From Lycium barbarum (Eukaryota; Streptophyta; Magnoliopsida; Solanales; Solanaceae), in NCBI RefSeq assembly GCF_019175385.1, contig NC_083340.1:9250336-9314335 (forward strand): a DNA stretch of 64,000 bases, given 5' to 3'. The notes beneath the pieces are model-generated. The model had not been told where the DNA came from, did not search any database, and saw only the letters and a program-made list of their open reading frames with translations. Made by a program: the position numbers and the translations under genes. Of the stretch, positions 23,634-33,045 are shown piece by piece; position 1 is the first letter of the stretch; each line of letters begins with the position of its first letter.

Positions 23634-26544
23634 TGTTATACCCCGTATTTTTATACGTCAAATTATTCATAAGTGAATCGACTCAAGTTAAAAGACAGGA
23701 TCATTCTCGGACACGGAATAGAAACCCTTAATTTTTAATTTCTAAATTAGAACCAATTGGTTGTAAATTTTATTTAGTGTAGAAATATTAATGGAGATTA
23801 GGGATTAATTAATTGTGATTAGATTATTAAGTGGACCCCACTACAATACATGGATAAATATAATTGGATCATGAAGGATGACATGTCATAGTTGGACACA
23901 TGTCATCTTGGTTGGACATGTGTCAACATTAGGGATGCATATATAAGGCCATAAATGACTCATATTGCATTCATAATTCATTCACCAAAGTTGAGTTTAG
24001 TGAGAGAAGCTCTCAAACTTAAAGAGAGAGAGAGAGAGTCACGGCGACACTGTTCACGGCGCCACTATTCACGGCGGCGCACTGTTCACGGCCAGCCTTG
24101 TTAAAACAATTTTTTTTATTAAATCTCCAAGGTGATTTAAATGTCCCAAAGGAAGCAGCAAGTTAGGATTTAAATTGAAGAAAGAAGAGGCGGTGCAATT
24201 GGTGCAAGCGAGTGTAGAATTTGCTCCGATTAAATTAAGGTAAGATCTTCTCACTTTATGGTATAGTTGGATTAATGGTGTGGTAATGGAAAGATTAAAA
24301 TCGTATGAAGTGGAATTGGAAGTAAGAAAATTGCATGATTAAGTGTTGGTGTTGAAATGGACAGAATTGAAGTTGTTTAAGTTAGAAATTGGTTTGATTG
24401 TGGTTGTTGTTATTATTATTGTGAATTATGTGTTAAAAGTAAAAGGTTATGTATATTGATGTTGAATTATAAATTGAGCCGTGTAAGGGGGATGTTTTGA
24501 GTAAGAATGATGAATTGATTTTAGTAGCATTATTGAGGGATTAAATGGTTAAATTTAAAGTTGTGTTGTTTTATGGACATGTTGTTATCCTTGCTGAATT
24601 GAAAGGATTGAGGGTATGATTATGTTCATATGATTATTGTTGTTGTTATCATGGATTATGTGATGAGAATGAAGGAATTTAATGGTTAGAGTTGGAGTTA
24701 AATTTGTTGTGGGTTGTTGTAGGGATTATAATGATAATAATGTGGTTTACTTGCATATGGATAGATGATGTAGTTGTGGTGTAGCTGCTGTAGTATTTCA
24801 TTAAATTTTCTGAAAAGATTGCATGAAATAATGTATAAGTAGTGTATGTGGGCTGCTTGGTGTATTGTAGGTGTTCGGTAGAATTTCGAGCATCTTTATG
24901 TTATAGTTGGGGGTTGTTTTGGTATGTTGTTGTTCTTGTTGAATTAAAAAGAATTGAAGATATGATTGTGCATATATATTGTGGTTGGTATTTCTGTGTC
25001 AACAGGAGAGTAATTGGATATTCGGGATAGGCGAATATATAGGGGAGGTGCTGCCCGATTTTCGTCAAGTCTTTAGATAATAGAAAGCCTTAAAATGAAA
25101 ATATGTGAACTAACGGATAAGTTCTATAAGGAATGGGATATGGAATTGTGAACCATAAAATGTAGTTACTAACGACAACGTTACTTTATATAAATAGGCT
25201 AAAAGAGCGACGAGGCGAAAAGGATTCGCGAATAAGCGCTAAAGGTATGTTAAGGCTATTCCTTCTTTCATTTTGGCATGATCCTTGTTGTTATTCATTC
25301 TATAAGTACTCCATATGATTCCATTCTTAGACGAGTATGGTCTAAATGTTTCTTGTGATGGTTTATTGATATTGTACTCCTATTATGTTCCGAAGGGAAC
25401 ACCCATAAGGTGCCAGTTGAGTTGTGTATATGATTTTACTAATGATTTCGAGGAAATTAGTTTTATACTAAAGGAAACATAAAGTTAGATTTTCAAAACG
25501 ACTCCGAAGGGGGTGCGAGATTTTACTATTTAGATTTTCAAAACGACTCCGAAGGGGGTGCGAGGTTTTACTATTTCATTTCATTTACGACTTATGTTTA
25601 CATTCCATGCCATTATTATTATTGAGCCGGAAGCGGCTGCCCGAAGGGGCCATTATTATTATTGAGCCGGAAGCGGCTGCCCGAAGGGGCCACCATTATT
25701 ATTAAGCCGGAAGCAGCTGCCCGAAGGGGCCACCATTATTATGCCGGAAGCGGTCGTCCGAAGGGACTATTGTGATACTAGCCGGAAGCGGCTGTCCGAA
25801 GGGACCATTTTGTTAATATGTCGGAAGCGGCATGTGTGTTAGATTGCATTATTTACTTAAAGAATGTGTGTTAGATTGCATTATTTACTTAAAGATTGTT
25901 TTGGAGACTTCGTGTATATGTTTATGTTTCTTCCAGCGAAGGCTGCAGGTATTGAGTTAGATTGTGATTTCTTCTCTCCTAAATCAAATTATGATTATGA
26001 TTTGTTACCACCTTACATACTCAGTACATTGTCCGTACTGACGTCCTTTTGCCTGGGGACGTTGCGTTCATGCCCGCAGCCCCAGATTGTTTGGCAGGTT
26101 AAGTATATAGCTAGGATGCTTGGACGTCAGCTGGGATTGGCAAGTTCCACCTCATTCTGGAGCTGTGCTGAGTCATGTATAGATATGTATGATTACGGGT
26201 ATGTCAGGGCCCTGTCCTGACTCATAATGTTTATCTTATTTCTTAGAGACTTCTGCAGACAGTGTCCTGTGGTATGTTTGTCGAGATGTCGACAAAGTGA
26301 TATCAGTTGAGTCATTTATGGATTTTAAAAAAGTATATATATTTTAGATTGGTCTAAAGTACTTATTGATTGAAAGTTTTCATAACCGTTATAGACATAA
26401 TGATTTCTATTTGGAAAATTTTATGTTCTTAAAAGTTTTTTTTTTTTGAAATGATAGGTTTTAATAGAGCGAATGTCTAAGGGTTCGCTCGACTCTGATG
26501 AGAGTCGGGTGCCCGTCATGCCCTACCATTTTTAGGGTGTGACA
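23634..26544 (+). mobile_element. LTR 2: solo LTR, 2.9 kb, TSD GTGTG, inside LTR 3
   Basis: Starts TGTTATACCCCGTATTTTTA and ends TTTAGGGTGTGACA, flanked by GTGTG (23629-23633 and 26545-26549). TATA-like TATATAAG is at 23940. It has a GA run and three CTGTTCACGGCG-type words near 24000-24090, a donor-like AAAGGTATGT (GT at 25245), 45-bp and 40-bp arrays (25484-25830), the island at 26013, and a terminus nearly identical to LTR 1. Its last 1.2 kb is much closer to LTR 1 than the first 1.5 kb is. No coding region. Confidence 0.92.
25484..25830 (+). repeat. 45-bp and 40-bp tandem arrays in LTR 2
   Basis: About two copies of the TTTCAAAACGACTCCGAAGG unit, then about three regular copies (25639, 25679, 25719) and degenerate copies of the GCCCGAAGGGGCC / GCCGGAAGCGGCT unit. 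LTR 1 has seven. Confidence 0.88.
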
Positions 26545-28744
26545 GTGTGAATGGTTTAAAGGGTTTTGAATATTGTTTTGAATGGTTTCGGATTGGTAAT
26601 TGAATGTATGAACGTTGATGTTGGTTTGAATGTAAGTAGTGGAATTGAATATGAGTTATGTTGTTGAATTGTGTAGGAGCGCTTAATGTTAGAATGTTTG
26701 TTGTCGTTGCTATTGATATTGTGGCCGGGTCAAATTCCCAGATTGTTGTTGTTGATTTGGAGCCGAGCCGTATTCTCGGGGTTGGTACATTTACAGGGGA
26801 GGTGCTGCCGAAATTCCGGCAGGATATAAGGGGATGTGCTTGAAGGGTTAAAGCGAGTATTTGATAATGAAACTAATGAATGAATGAACTCTCTTGCATG
26901 TAGACAAATGAGTTGGAGGCACAAGCGTAACTAGTTGGTCGCGGCGCAGGTATGTAAGGCTTACCCTTTTCTTTCTTTTGGCATGTCTTAGAGCCAAGTA
27001 AGGTGTGATATTGATATATTGGGGCTATTCCATTCTGTGATTCCGAGTCTGTTTATGATTTGTATGTCCTCCCTAGTTTAATTATCTAATAATCCTGATA
27101 GACGGATTCTGACTTAAGTATGCTGACATCCGTATTTTGACATAAATATTCTGATGTAAGTATATGGCATAAGCGTTCTGATATGAAAAGTTCTGATACA
27201 AATAAGTATTCTGAAGTAAGTATTCTGACATAAATACGCTGAGATAAGTATTCTGACATAATCCTTCTGATATAAGTAATCTGTTACGGATATTCGGATA
27301 GTACGTTAGATTAATTCATTGAGTCTTGGTTATGTGCATTTAGTTTCTCATTTTCTGCTCGTGCATAGAGTCTACTTCCTTCACCGAGTCCCGGGCCGGT
27401 TTATATCGTGTGCACGGTTCCCGAGTTCCTCGCCTGAGGGCCGGGCGCCGTATATGAATTCCGAAGTATGATGTGTTACGAAGTATGATGTGTTTGGTTC
27501 GCTGAACCGCCTATATGTATTTGTACATCCGGGTATTATGATGTGTGTCGGAGACAGGAGCAAATCTTCTGAAGTATGATGTGGTTGGCGCCGAGGGCAG
27601 GGCGGCGCCACGCTTTCCCCGGGTCCTGCAAAGGACTGGATACCGTTCTTGGCATGCATGGTCTGTGTTCAGTAAGTTGGTTCTGTTACTTTGTATATTG
27701 TACATACGATCTGTGTATCTGAGTCTGATTATGATCCCGTCTGTTATACTCCTGTACTTTTGGGTCTGATTCTGATTATGTCTGTTATATCTCCGTATTT
27801 TTTATTCTGATTGTGATTATATTTATTGTATTTCTTGCCTTACATACTCAGTACATATTCCGTACTGACCCCTCTTCTTCGGGGGCTGCGTTTCATGCCA
27901 CGCAGGTACACTCAGTTGATCTGGAGAATTGGCTAGGAGATTCCAGCGGGATTGGCGAGCTCCACTTCCCATCGGAGTGTCGCCGAGTCAGAGTATACAT
28001 ATGTTGTGTTTTCTGAGTTGTATTAGAGACTTTGCAGACAGAGTTGTGGGTTCAGAGAGTCAGTCCGTAAGCAGCTGCATATGTCTACAGATTCTGTTTG
28101 GTCTGGTCTGAAATCTGTGTTCTAAGCGGCCCTGTTTGCTATGATGGCCTAAACGGCCTATATGTTCGTATATGTGTATATGTTCAGGCGATGTACATTC
28201 CGCCTGCCTTCTGGATCTGATACGATATGTCTGATATGTTTGATACACGTGGCCGCTTAAGACACTATCTGTTTACAATTTCTGTTATATGGTCTACTGT
28301 ACGTTTCGTGTGATCAGATTCTGGAAATTTGGAAAGAGTATGTATGAAATCAGAGTCTGAGGGTTCGCTCGGCTCCGTATGTGGGGTCGGGTGCCCATCA
28401 CACCCTAATAAGGTTAGGGTGTGACACCCAGTCCTGACCTTCTCACAGTCATGTTACTCCTAGAATCTTGTAGACATGTGTAGTTGTATGTGTGGCCTCG
28501 TCGGCCTTGTGTTCCCTAGTGTTTACTCCATGGTGGCCTTGTCGGCCCTGATATATGTATGTGTGTGTGTATCATGTTCTTGGGTTTTGCTGTTTGCTGG
28601 AGAGTATTCCCTTTTATCTGACTATCATATGACGGTCTTGTCGGCCCATGGCACGCTTTAGTTCATGAGTAGTATGTAATGAACGATGGTGCCCGGCAAG
28701 TAAGATCCGGGTGCCGGTCTCACCCCTCTAGTTGGGGTGTGACA

Positions 28745-29097
28745 CTTAAAAATGTCAAATACGTGAATGGTTTCTTAAAGTTATCATCCACTTTTTATTT
28801 TGACACTTCAACTAAGATTCGTACATATTAAACATTCATTTTTAAATAATATTTCCGCACCATACAAATCTATGGCTTCTAAAAGAACAAATGTTGAAGG
28901 GATTCTACTTTTTAGTTCAAAATGCAATACGAGAAGACGAGATAAAGTGGTACAAAATGTGAAACAATATGTTTGTTTTGTATTTTTATCTATCATGTGA
29001 TATATTTGGAAAAACACATATTTTGTAGTCTTTTAATGTTCTATGTGAGGATCGATTAAATACTATTTCGAAAAATTTTGTTTGAAATTTCATAATC
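28745..29097. other. Short intergenic gap
   Basis: AT-rich, between LTR 4 and the palindrome element. Nothing recognised. Confidence 0.5.
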
Positions 29098-29296
29098 TCC
29101 CCCGGAGCCTAAAGGTATAAAAATACACCGTATAAATTAAAAGGGAGTAGCCTAAAATTTATATACCAAAATGGGTATAACGTGGGCTGATCCACGTTAT
29201 ACCTCGAATTTTTATTTCACTGTCAGACAACAAAAAAATAATTATTATTTAAGGTATAATGTGGACTGATCCACGATCCACGTTATACAAAATTTT

Positions 29297-29324
29297 GTAT
29301 AACGTGGATCAGTCCACGTTATAC
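29297..29324. repeat. Perfect 12-bp-stem palindrome module
   Basis: GTATAACGTGGA, loop TCAG, then the exact complement. This is the cleanest of the eight modules in E1. As RNA it would form a tight stem-loop on either strand. Confidence 0.95.
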
Positions 29325-29636
29325 AAATATATTGTGCATGACTGACCCCACCAAAAATTCTAATGCCTTCTCCCAGATTAGTTGGACTAATAATTGCTTT
29401 GCAAAGCAACAACTTCAATGACATACAGAGGGCCTAGCTATTCATAGGATTTACAGAAATTGACAGATGAGAAATGAATGGACAATGCTGAGAAAATTAT
29501 TAAAAACAAACCACAATAATAACTAAACCTCTATCTCAAATAAGTTTTGAGGGTCATTTAAATTCATCTTGGTAAAATATTTAAAAAATAAAAAGTACGA
29601 ATTCTTTAATTTCTATATTTCTTATATATTAGCATA

Positions 29637-29814
29637 GGGGAACCTTGGCGTAACTGGTAAAGTTGCTGTCATGTGATCAGAAGATCACAGGTTCGAGCTG
29701 TGGAAACAGCCTCTTGCAGAAATGCAAGGTAAGGCTGCGTACAATAGACCCTTGTGGTCCGGCGCTTCCTCGGACCCCATACATAGCAGGAGCTTAGTGC
29801 ACCGGACTGCCCTT
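29637..29814 (+). mobile_element. Au-like SINE, TSD TATTAGCATA
   Basis: tRNA-derived head with box A-like TGGCGTAACTGGTAAAG and box B GGTTCGAGC. The body has AACAGCCTCTTGCAGAAATG, GGTAAGGCTGCGTACAATAG, CCCTTGTGGTCCGGC and AGCTTAGTGCACCGG, which is the Au SINE sequence. The 10-bp direct repeat TATTAGCATA flanks it (29627-29636 and 29815-29824). Full length at 178 bp. Confidence 0.93.
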
Positions 29815-30113
29815 TATTAGCATAAGGATCTTTAATAGGGCTAAAAGACTCTTGAAAAACATACTGCCTAAAATAAACATATTAACATACTAAAATAAAG
29901 TCTCAGCTAATAAATTGATATTATTAATATAAATCTTATACCCTATCTTTCACTAAGTTCACATTGATTTCAAGAGATGGAAGATCTTTAGAGACAACTT
30001 CTCTCCATGTGATCATTTTAAATTTTATCTAGTCTCCTTTTGAAGACTCTTTACTCCTTGTTTCCATACCTATATATGCACGTAAAAACGATGTTTGCAC
30101 AGAACATGACTAG

Positions 30114-30377
30114 GAGCCCGTTTGGATTGGCTTATAGCTTAAAGCTGTTTGCAGCTTATAAGCTGAAAAAAATAAGTTGGGGTAATCCAACTTATTTTTT
30201 TTTAGCTTATAAGCTGTTTTCAGCTTATAAGCTGCTTTAGATAAACTAAGTTAAATGAGTCCAATTATTTTTTTGAGCTTATTTTAAGCATAAAATGACT
30301 TTAAGCTGGTCAGCCAAACACTCAAAAAAGCTGAAAACAGCTTATAAGCCAACTTATAAGCCAATCCAAACGGGCTC
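30114..30377. mobile_element. Tourist/Harbinger-like MITE, TSD TAG
   Basis: Perfect terminal inverted repeats GAGCCCGTTTGGATTGGCTT, 264 bp, with many internal GCTTATAAGC words. TAG flanks both ends (30111-30113 and 30378-30380). A second copy lies at 50973-51250. Confidence 0.93.
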
Positions 30378-30483
30378 TAGATCATCTTAAGGCTCAAGCA
30401 ACCTTATCTCATTTTATTCTTAAAGTTTGTGAAAACGTGTATATTGAACGGGTAGTATATGTCGTGAACGGCATTGGGAAGGA

Positions 30484-31092
30484 GAGTCCGGAACCAAAAT
30501 GACTCAATAAATAATCAAGTGAACCAAAATACCCCAACAAAAAAAGAGTTACAAAACTACCTTTAGCGCAGTATTTTACTGCGCTAAAGTTTTTTTTTTT
30601 TTTTTTGCATAGTGCAGTAAAATACTGCGCTATAGCGAGCACTAAAAAAAAATTAGTTATGTAGGCTCAATACATCAAGGATACGTAGACGTTCAAATAA
30701 AACTTACTTCGGGCACCTTTTCAACCCCTAAAATGACGATCCGAACGTCTATGTATCCTTGATGTATTGAGCCTACATTATTGTAGGCAGAAAAAAAAAT
30801 ATCAGGTTCTATATAAAATATTGACGTTTCGGAGTCTTGACACACGACTAATCATTGGTCAAAGTATGAAAAAATACACTAAGTGTTGCAAAAAAAAAAG
30901 TTTACCAAATTTTTTTTTAGTGCTCGCTATAGCACAGTATTTTACTGCGCTATGCAAAAAAAATTAAAAAATTAAAAAATAATAATAAAAAAAAAATTCT
31001 TTAGCGCAGTAAAAGATAATTTTGTAATTTTTTTTTATTGGGGTATTTTGATTCACTTGATTTTTTATTGAGTCATTTTGGTTCCGGACTCC
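30484..31092. mobile_element. Palindrome element E2 with 9-bp TSD, nested in E1
   Basis: Terminal inverted repeats of about 50 bp (GAGTCCGGAACCAAAATGAC, CAATAAA, AATCAAGTGAA). Inside are three levels of symmetry: a 29-bp palindrome CTTTAGCGCAGTA/TTT/TACTGCGCTAAAG (30561-30589), GCATAG...CTATAGCGAGCACTA blocks in both arms (30607-30645 and 30917-30952), and a central 35-bp inverted repeat (30660-30694 and 30743-30777, one mismatch). Flanks TGGGAAGGA and TGAGAAGGA match 8 of 9, the duplication length of Mutator-like elements. No coding capacity. Confidence 0.8.
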
Positions 31093-31585
31093 TGAGAAGG
31101 ACGATACTGGTTGACTGAGATATATAAATGAATAGTGCATGCATCTGGTCGCAATTCACAAACTGTTTGACAGCTGATTTAAATGAGAAGCCAGCTTTTG
31201 GATCCTCATGTTTTTTCAACACGTGTGTGTATATCCATGACAACACTACAAAAATCAACAGCTTAAATAAAAATTTATTTAAGGTATAACGTGGACTGAT
31301 CCAAGTTATACAAATAATTTTGTATTTTGTATAACGTGGATCAGTCCATATTTTACAACATATATTTGTATAACGTGAACTGATCCAAGTTATACAAAAT
31401 TATTTGTATAACGTGGATCAGTCCATGTTATACCTTAAATATTTTTTTTTTATTGTCTGACAGTGAAATAAAAATTTGGGGTATAACGTGGATCAGCCCA
31501 CGTTATACCCGTTTTGGTATATAAATTTTAAGCTACCCCTTTTGATTTATACCGTGTATTTTTATATCCTTTAGGCTCCGGACTC

Positions 31586-32300
31586 ATCTTAATTATACCA
31601 ACGCTCGGTTAATATGAATGCCCGTTTTGCATGGTTGACAATATATAGGACCGACCTTTTCACTAACGAAGGTCTCAAAACTGATTAAAGTCAAGTTTAT
31701 CTAAGACTGACTTTATTTATGCTTATGGTATACAATGACATTTAAAAAATCGCTATCTTAGATGAGATTTTTATTAGGAATTAGGAACACTGACATTTTA
31801 AATCTAATACTAATCAAGTATTCTTGTGGTGTGAAAACTGATTAATTCAATCTTGTATATAATTTGTAATAAATAATGCACGTGCTCATGCGACGCCGGC
31901 GTCTATAAATAACGCCCTTATCAAAAATAAAAACAAAGATACTGGTCGTAACTTGTAACAAGCACTACATTGCAACAAACATTAGTTGGCCGGCAGAGTG
32001 TTTGTGTGTGTACACGGCGAAAACAATCCCAATACTCCAAGCTTATGTATTGTCAAAAGTTGTAGGTGAACAAAGATTGGTACTTTTCTAATTTAAGCAT
32101 ATGCTGATTGATTTACTGTTATCCTCCCACGCGGCAATTATTTCATTTTGTTAATAAAATGTATCACATGTTTAATTTATTTTGTCAAGTTAATGAAAAA
32201 TCTTCAGAATATAGAGATTGTCATTTGTCACTCTCGAATGAAAATACATTACCATAATAATTCTGTCTTTTGTCTATCTGTTAGTGTTTATCCTCTTAGT
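31586..32300. other. Intergenic DNA and possible promoter of the BED reading frame
   Basis: AT-rich. A TATA-like TCTATAAATAACG is at about 31912, 470 bp before the BED ATG. Nothing else recognised. Confidence 0.45.
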
Positions 32301-32385
32301 TAGCTTTCTCTAAAACAAAAATTAACTACAATGTGATATTAGAGTTCCAACTTTCAACAACTCAATTTCAACTCTCAACTTCAAA

Positions 32386-32589
32386 ATGGATAACGATAAT
32401 CGTAATTCTCCTCCTCCTCGTCCAAGAAGAAGAAGTTTCGTGTGGAGCTATTTTGACCCTATCAGAGATGATAAGGTTAAATGCCAAATTTGTGGACTTA
32501 CGATGAAGTATTCTCTGGGGGTGGGAGGAGGGGGTACCGGTCCGATTGTTCGTCACATGAAACATCGACACCCGGATCCGGATGCATAA
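32386..32589 (+). CDS. BED-type zinc-finger mini-protein (hAT-derived), 67 aa
   Basis: Single-exon reading frame starting at an ATG and ending TAA. Residues 17-63 form a BED finger: SFVWSYFDP (aromatic N-terminal part), then Cys33-x2-Cys36 and His57-x4-His62. An Arg/Pro-rich leader (PPPRPRRR) precedes it. BED fingers are DNA-binding domains at the N terminus of hAT transposases and their domesticated relatives. The rest of a transposase (RNase H-like core, hATC dimerisation region) is absent downstream. At 33011-33040 the sequence CCCAACCCGACTCATTGACA resembles a hAT subterminal/terminal region, so this is probably an internally deleted hAT copy keeping its DNA-binding exon. An expressed micro-protein is possible but unproven. 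Confidence 0.65.
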   Translation: MDNDNRNSPPPRPRRRSFVWSYFDPIRDDKVKCQICGLTMKYSLGVGGGGTGPIVRHMKHRHPDPDA

Positions 32590-32859
32590 GTTTGAAATTT
32601 ATGAAGTTTATTAAGTTTATGTTTGTTGTTCATTTCACAAGTTTCATGTTTGTTGTTGTTTATGCTTGTCGTTCAAAATTTCTCAAATTTGTTGTTTGTC
32701 GTTTCATGTTGTAATGTTTGTTGTGATGAATGTTAGCCATTTGAGTTTGTGTTTTAGACTCGCTAATGCTGTTAAATTAATTTTTTAAAGACTTTAAGTT
32801 TTAAATTTTTAAGTTAGTTGTGTTTTAGACTCGTTAACAACTAAAAAAAATATTATTTT

Positions 32860-33040
32860 AATGAAACCCGGCCCGACCCTACCCGGTTGAACCCAAACCC
32901 ACACGGGTTCCATAATCTCTTAACGAAAATTGGCCCGGTAAAACATGATCAGCCCAACTCGGGACCGAACCGGACCCTGAATTAGTCGGGTTGGGTTTTC
33001 ATCGAAATGGCCCAGCCCAACCCGACTCATTGACAGGTCT
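32860..33040. mobile_element. hAT-like 3' end
   Basis: GC-rich stretch with repeated CCCGGCCCGACCC, AGCCCAACTCGGGACC and CAGCCCAACCCGACTC, ending TTGACAGGTCT. This is the subterminal style of plant hAT elements (AGACCTGTCAAT...GGGTTGGGCTGGG on the other strand). The matching left end was not found. Confidence 0.6.
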
Positions 33041-33045
33041 ATATC

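Larger units (their letters stand above)
22403..28426 (+). mobile_element. LTR 3: solo LTR with TSD CCCAG, split by LTR 2
   Basis: Starts TGTTATAGCCCGCATTTCG and ends TTAGGGTGTGACA. CCCAG occurs on both sides (22398-22402 and 28427-28431). Net length without LTR 2 and its duplication is about 3.1 kb. It has the islands GGGGAGGTGCTGCCG (26798), a donor-like GCAGGTATGTAAGG (GT at 26950), CCTTACATACTCAGTACATA (27838), and the terminal hairpin CACCCTAAT...GTTAGGGTG. A stretch near 27115-27300 repeats TTCTGA(T/C)ATAAG-type words. No coding region. Confidence 0.9.
21682..28744 (+). mobile_element. LTR 4: outermost 5'-truncated LTR, split by LTR 3
   Basis: The visible parts are 21682-22402 and 28427-28744. 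The left part has the donor-like AAAGGTATGTAAGG (GT at 21784), a TG microsatellite, and the island CCTTACATACTCTGTACA near 22175. The right part resumes at CCCAGTCCTGACC and ends with GGGTGCCGGTCTCACCCC then GGGGTGTGACA at 28744. The 5' end with TGTT is not found, either truncated or lost at the Harbinger-like element. Same family style as LTRs 1-3 and 5. Confidence 0.75.
29098..31585. mobile_element. Palindrome-rich inverted-repeat element E1 (with nested insertions)
   Basis: The left arm (29098 to about 29335) and right arm (about 31263-31585) are inverted repeats of each other. The outer blocks read CCGGAGCCTAAAGG, TATAAAAATACACCGTATAA and TATATACCAAAATGGGTATA, then a palindrome GTATAACGTGG...CCACGTTATAC, then TTTTTATTTCACTGTCAGAC. 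Eight copies of the GTATAACGTGGNNTGATCC / GGATCAGTCC hairpin module occur (three left, five right). The right tip is GGCTCCGGACTC; the left tip is worn. The inside holds a SINE, a MITE and element E2. No coding capacity and no certain target duplication. Class unknown; a Mutator-like origin is possible by analogy with E2. Confidence 0.7.

Noticed and set aside
25864..26220. 118-codon frame in LTR 2 (a shorter version lies in LTR 1 at 3501-3713)
   Set aside because: Considered as an LTR-encoded protein because it is partly kept in two copies, but the LTR 1 version has an early stop and LTRs 3-5 do not keep it. Conservation is better explained by the DNA islands.
29660..29700. tRNA-like A and B boxes at 29650-29695 (and in the other SINEs) as tRNA genes
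   Set aside because: No foldable acceptor stem or full cloverleaf; the downstream body, target duplications and A/T tails mark them as SINEs.
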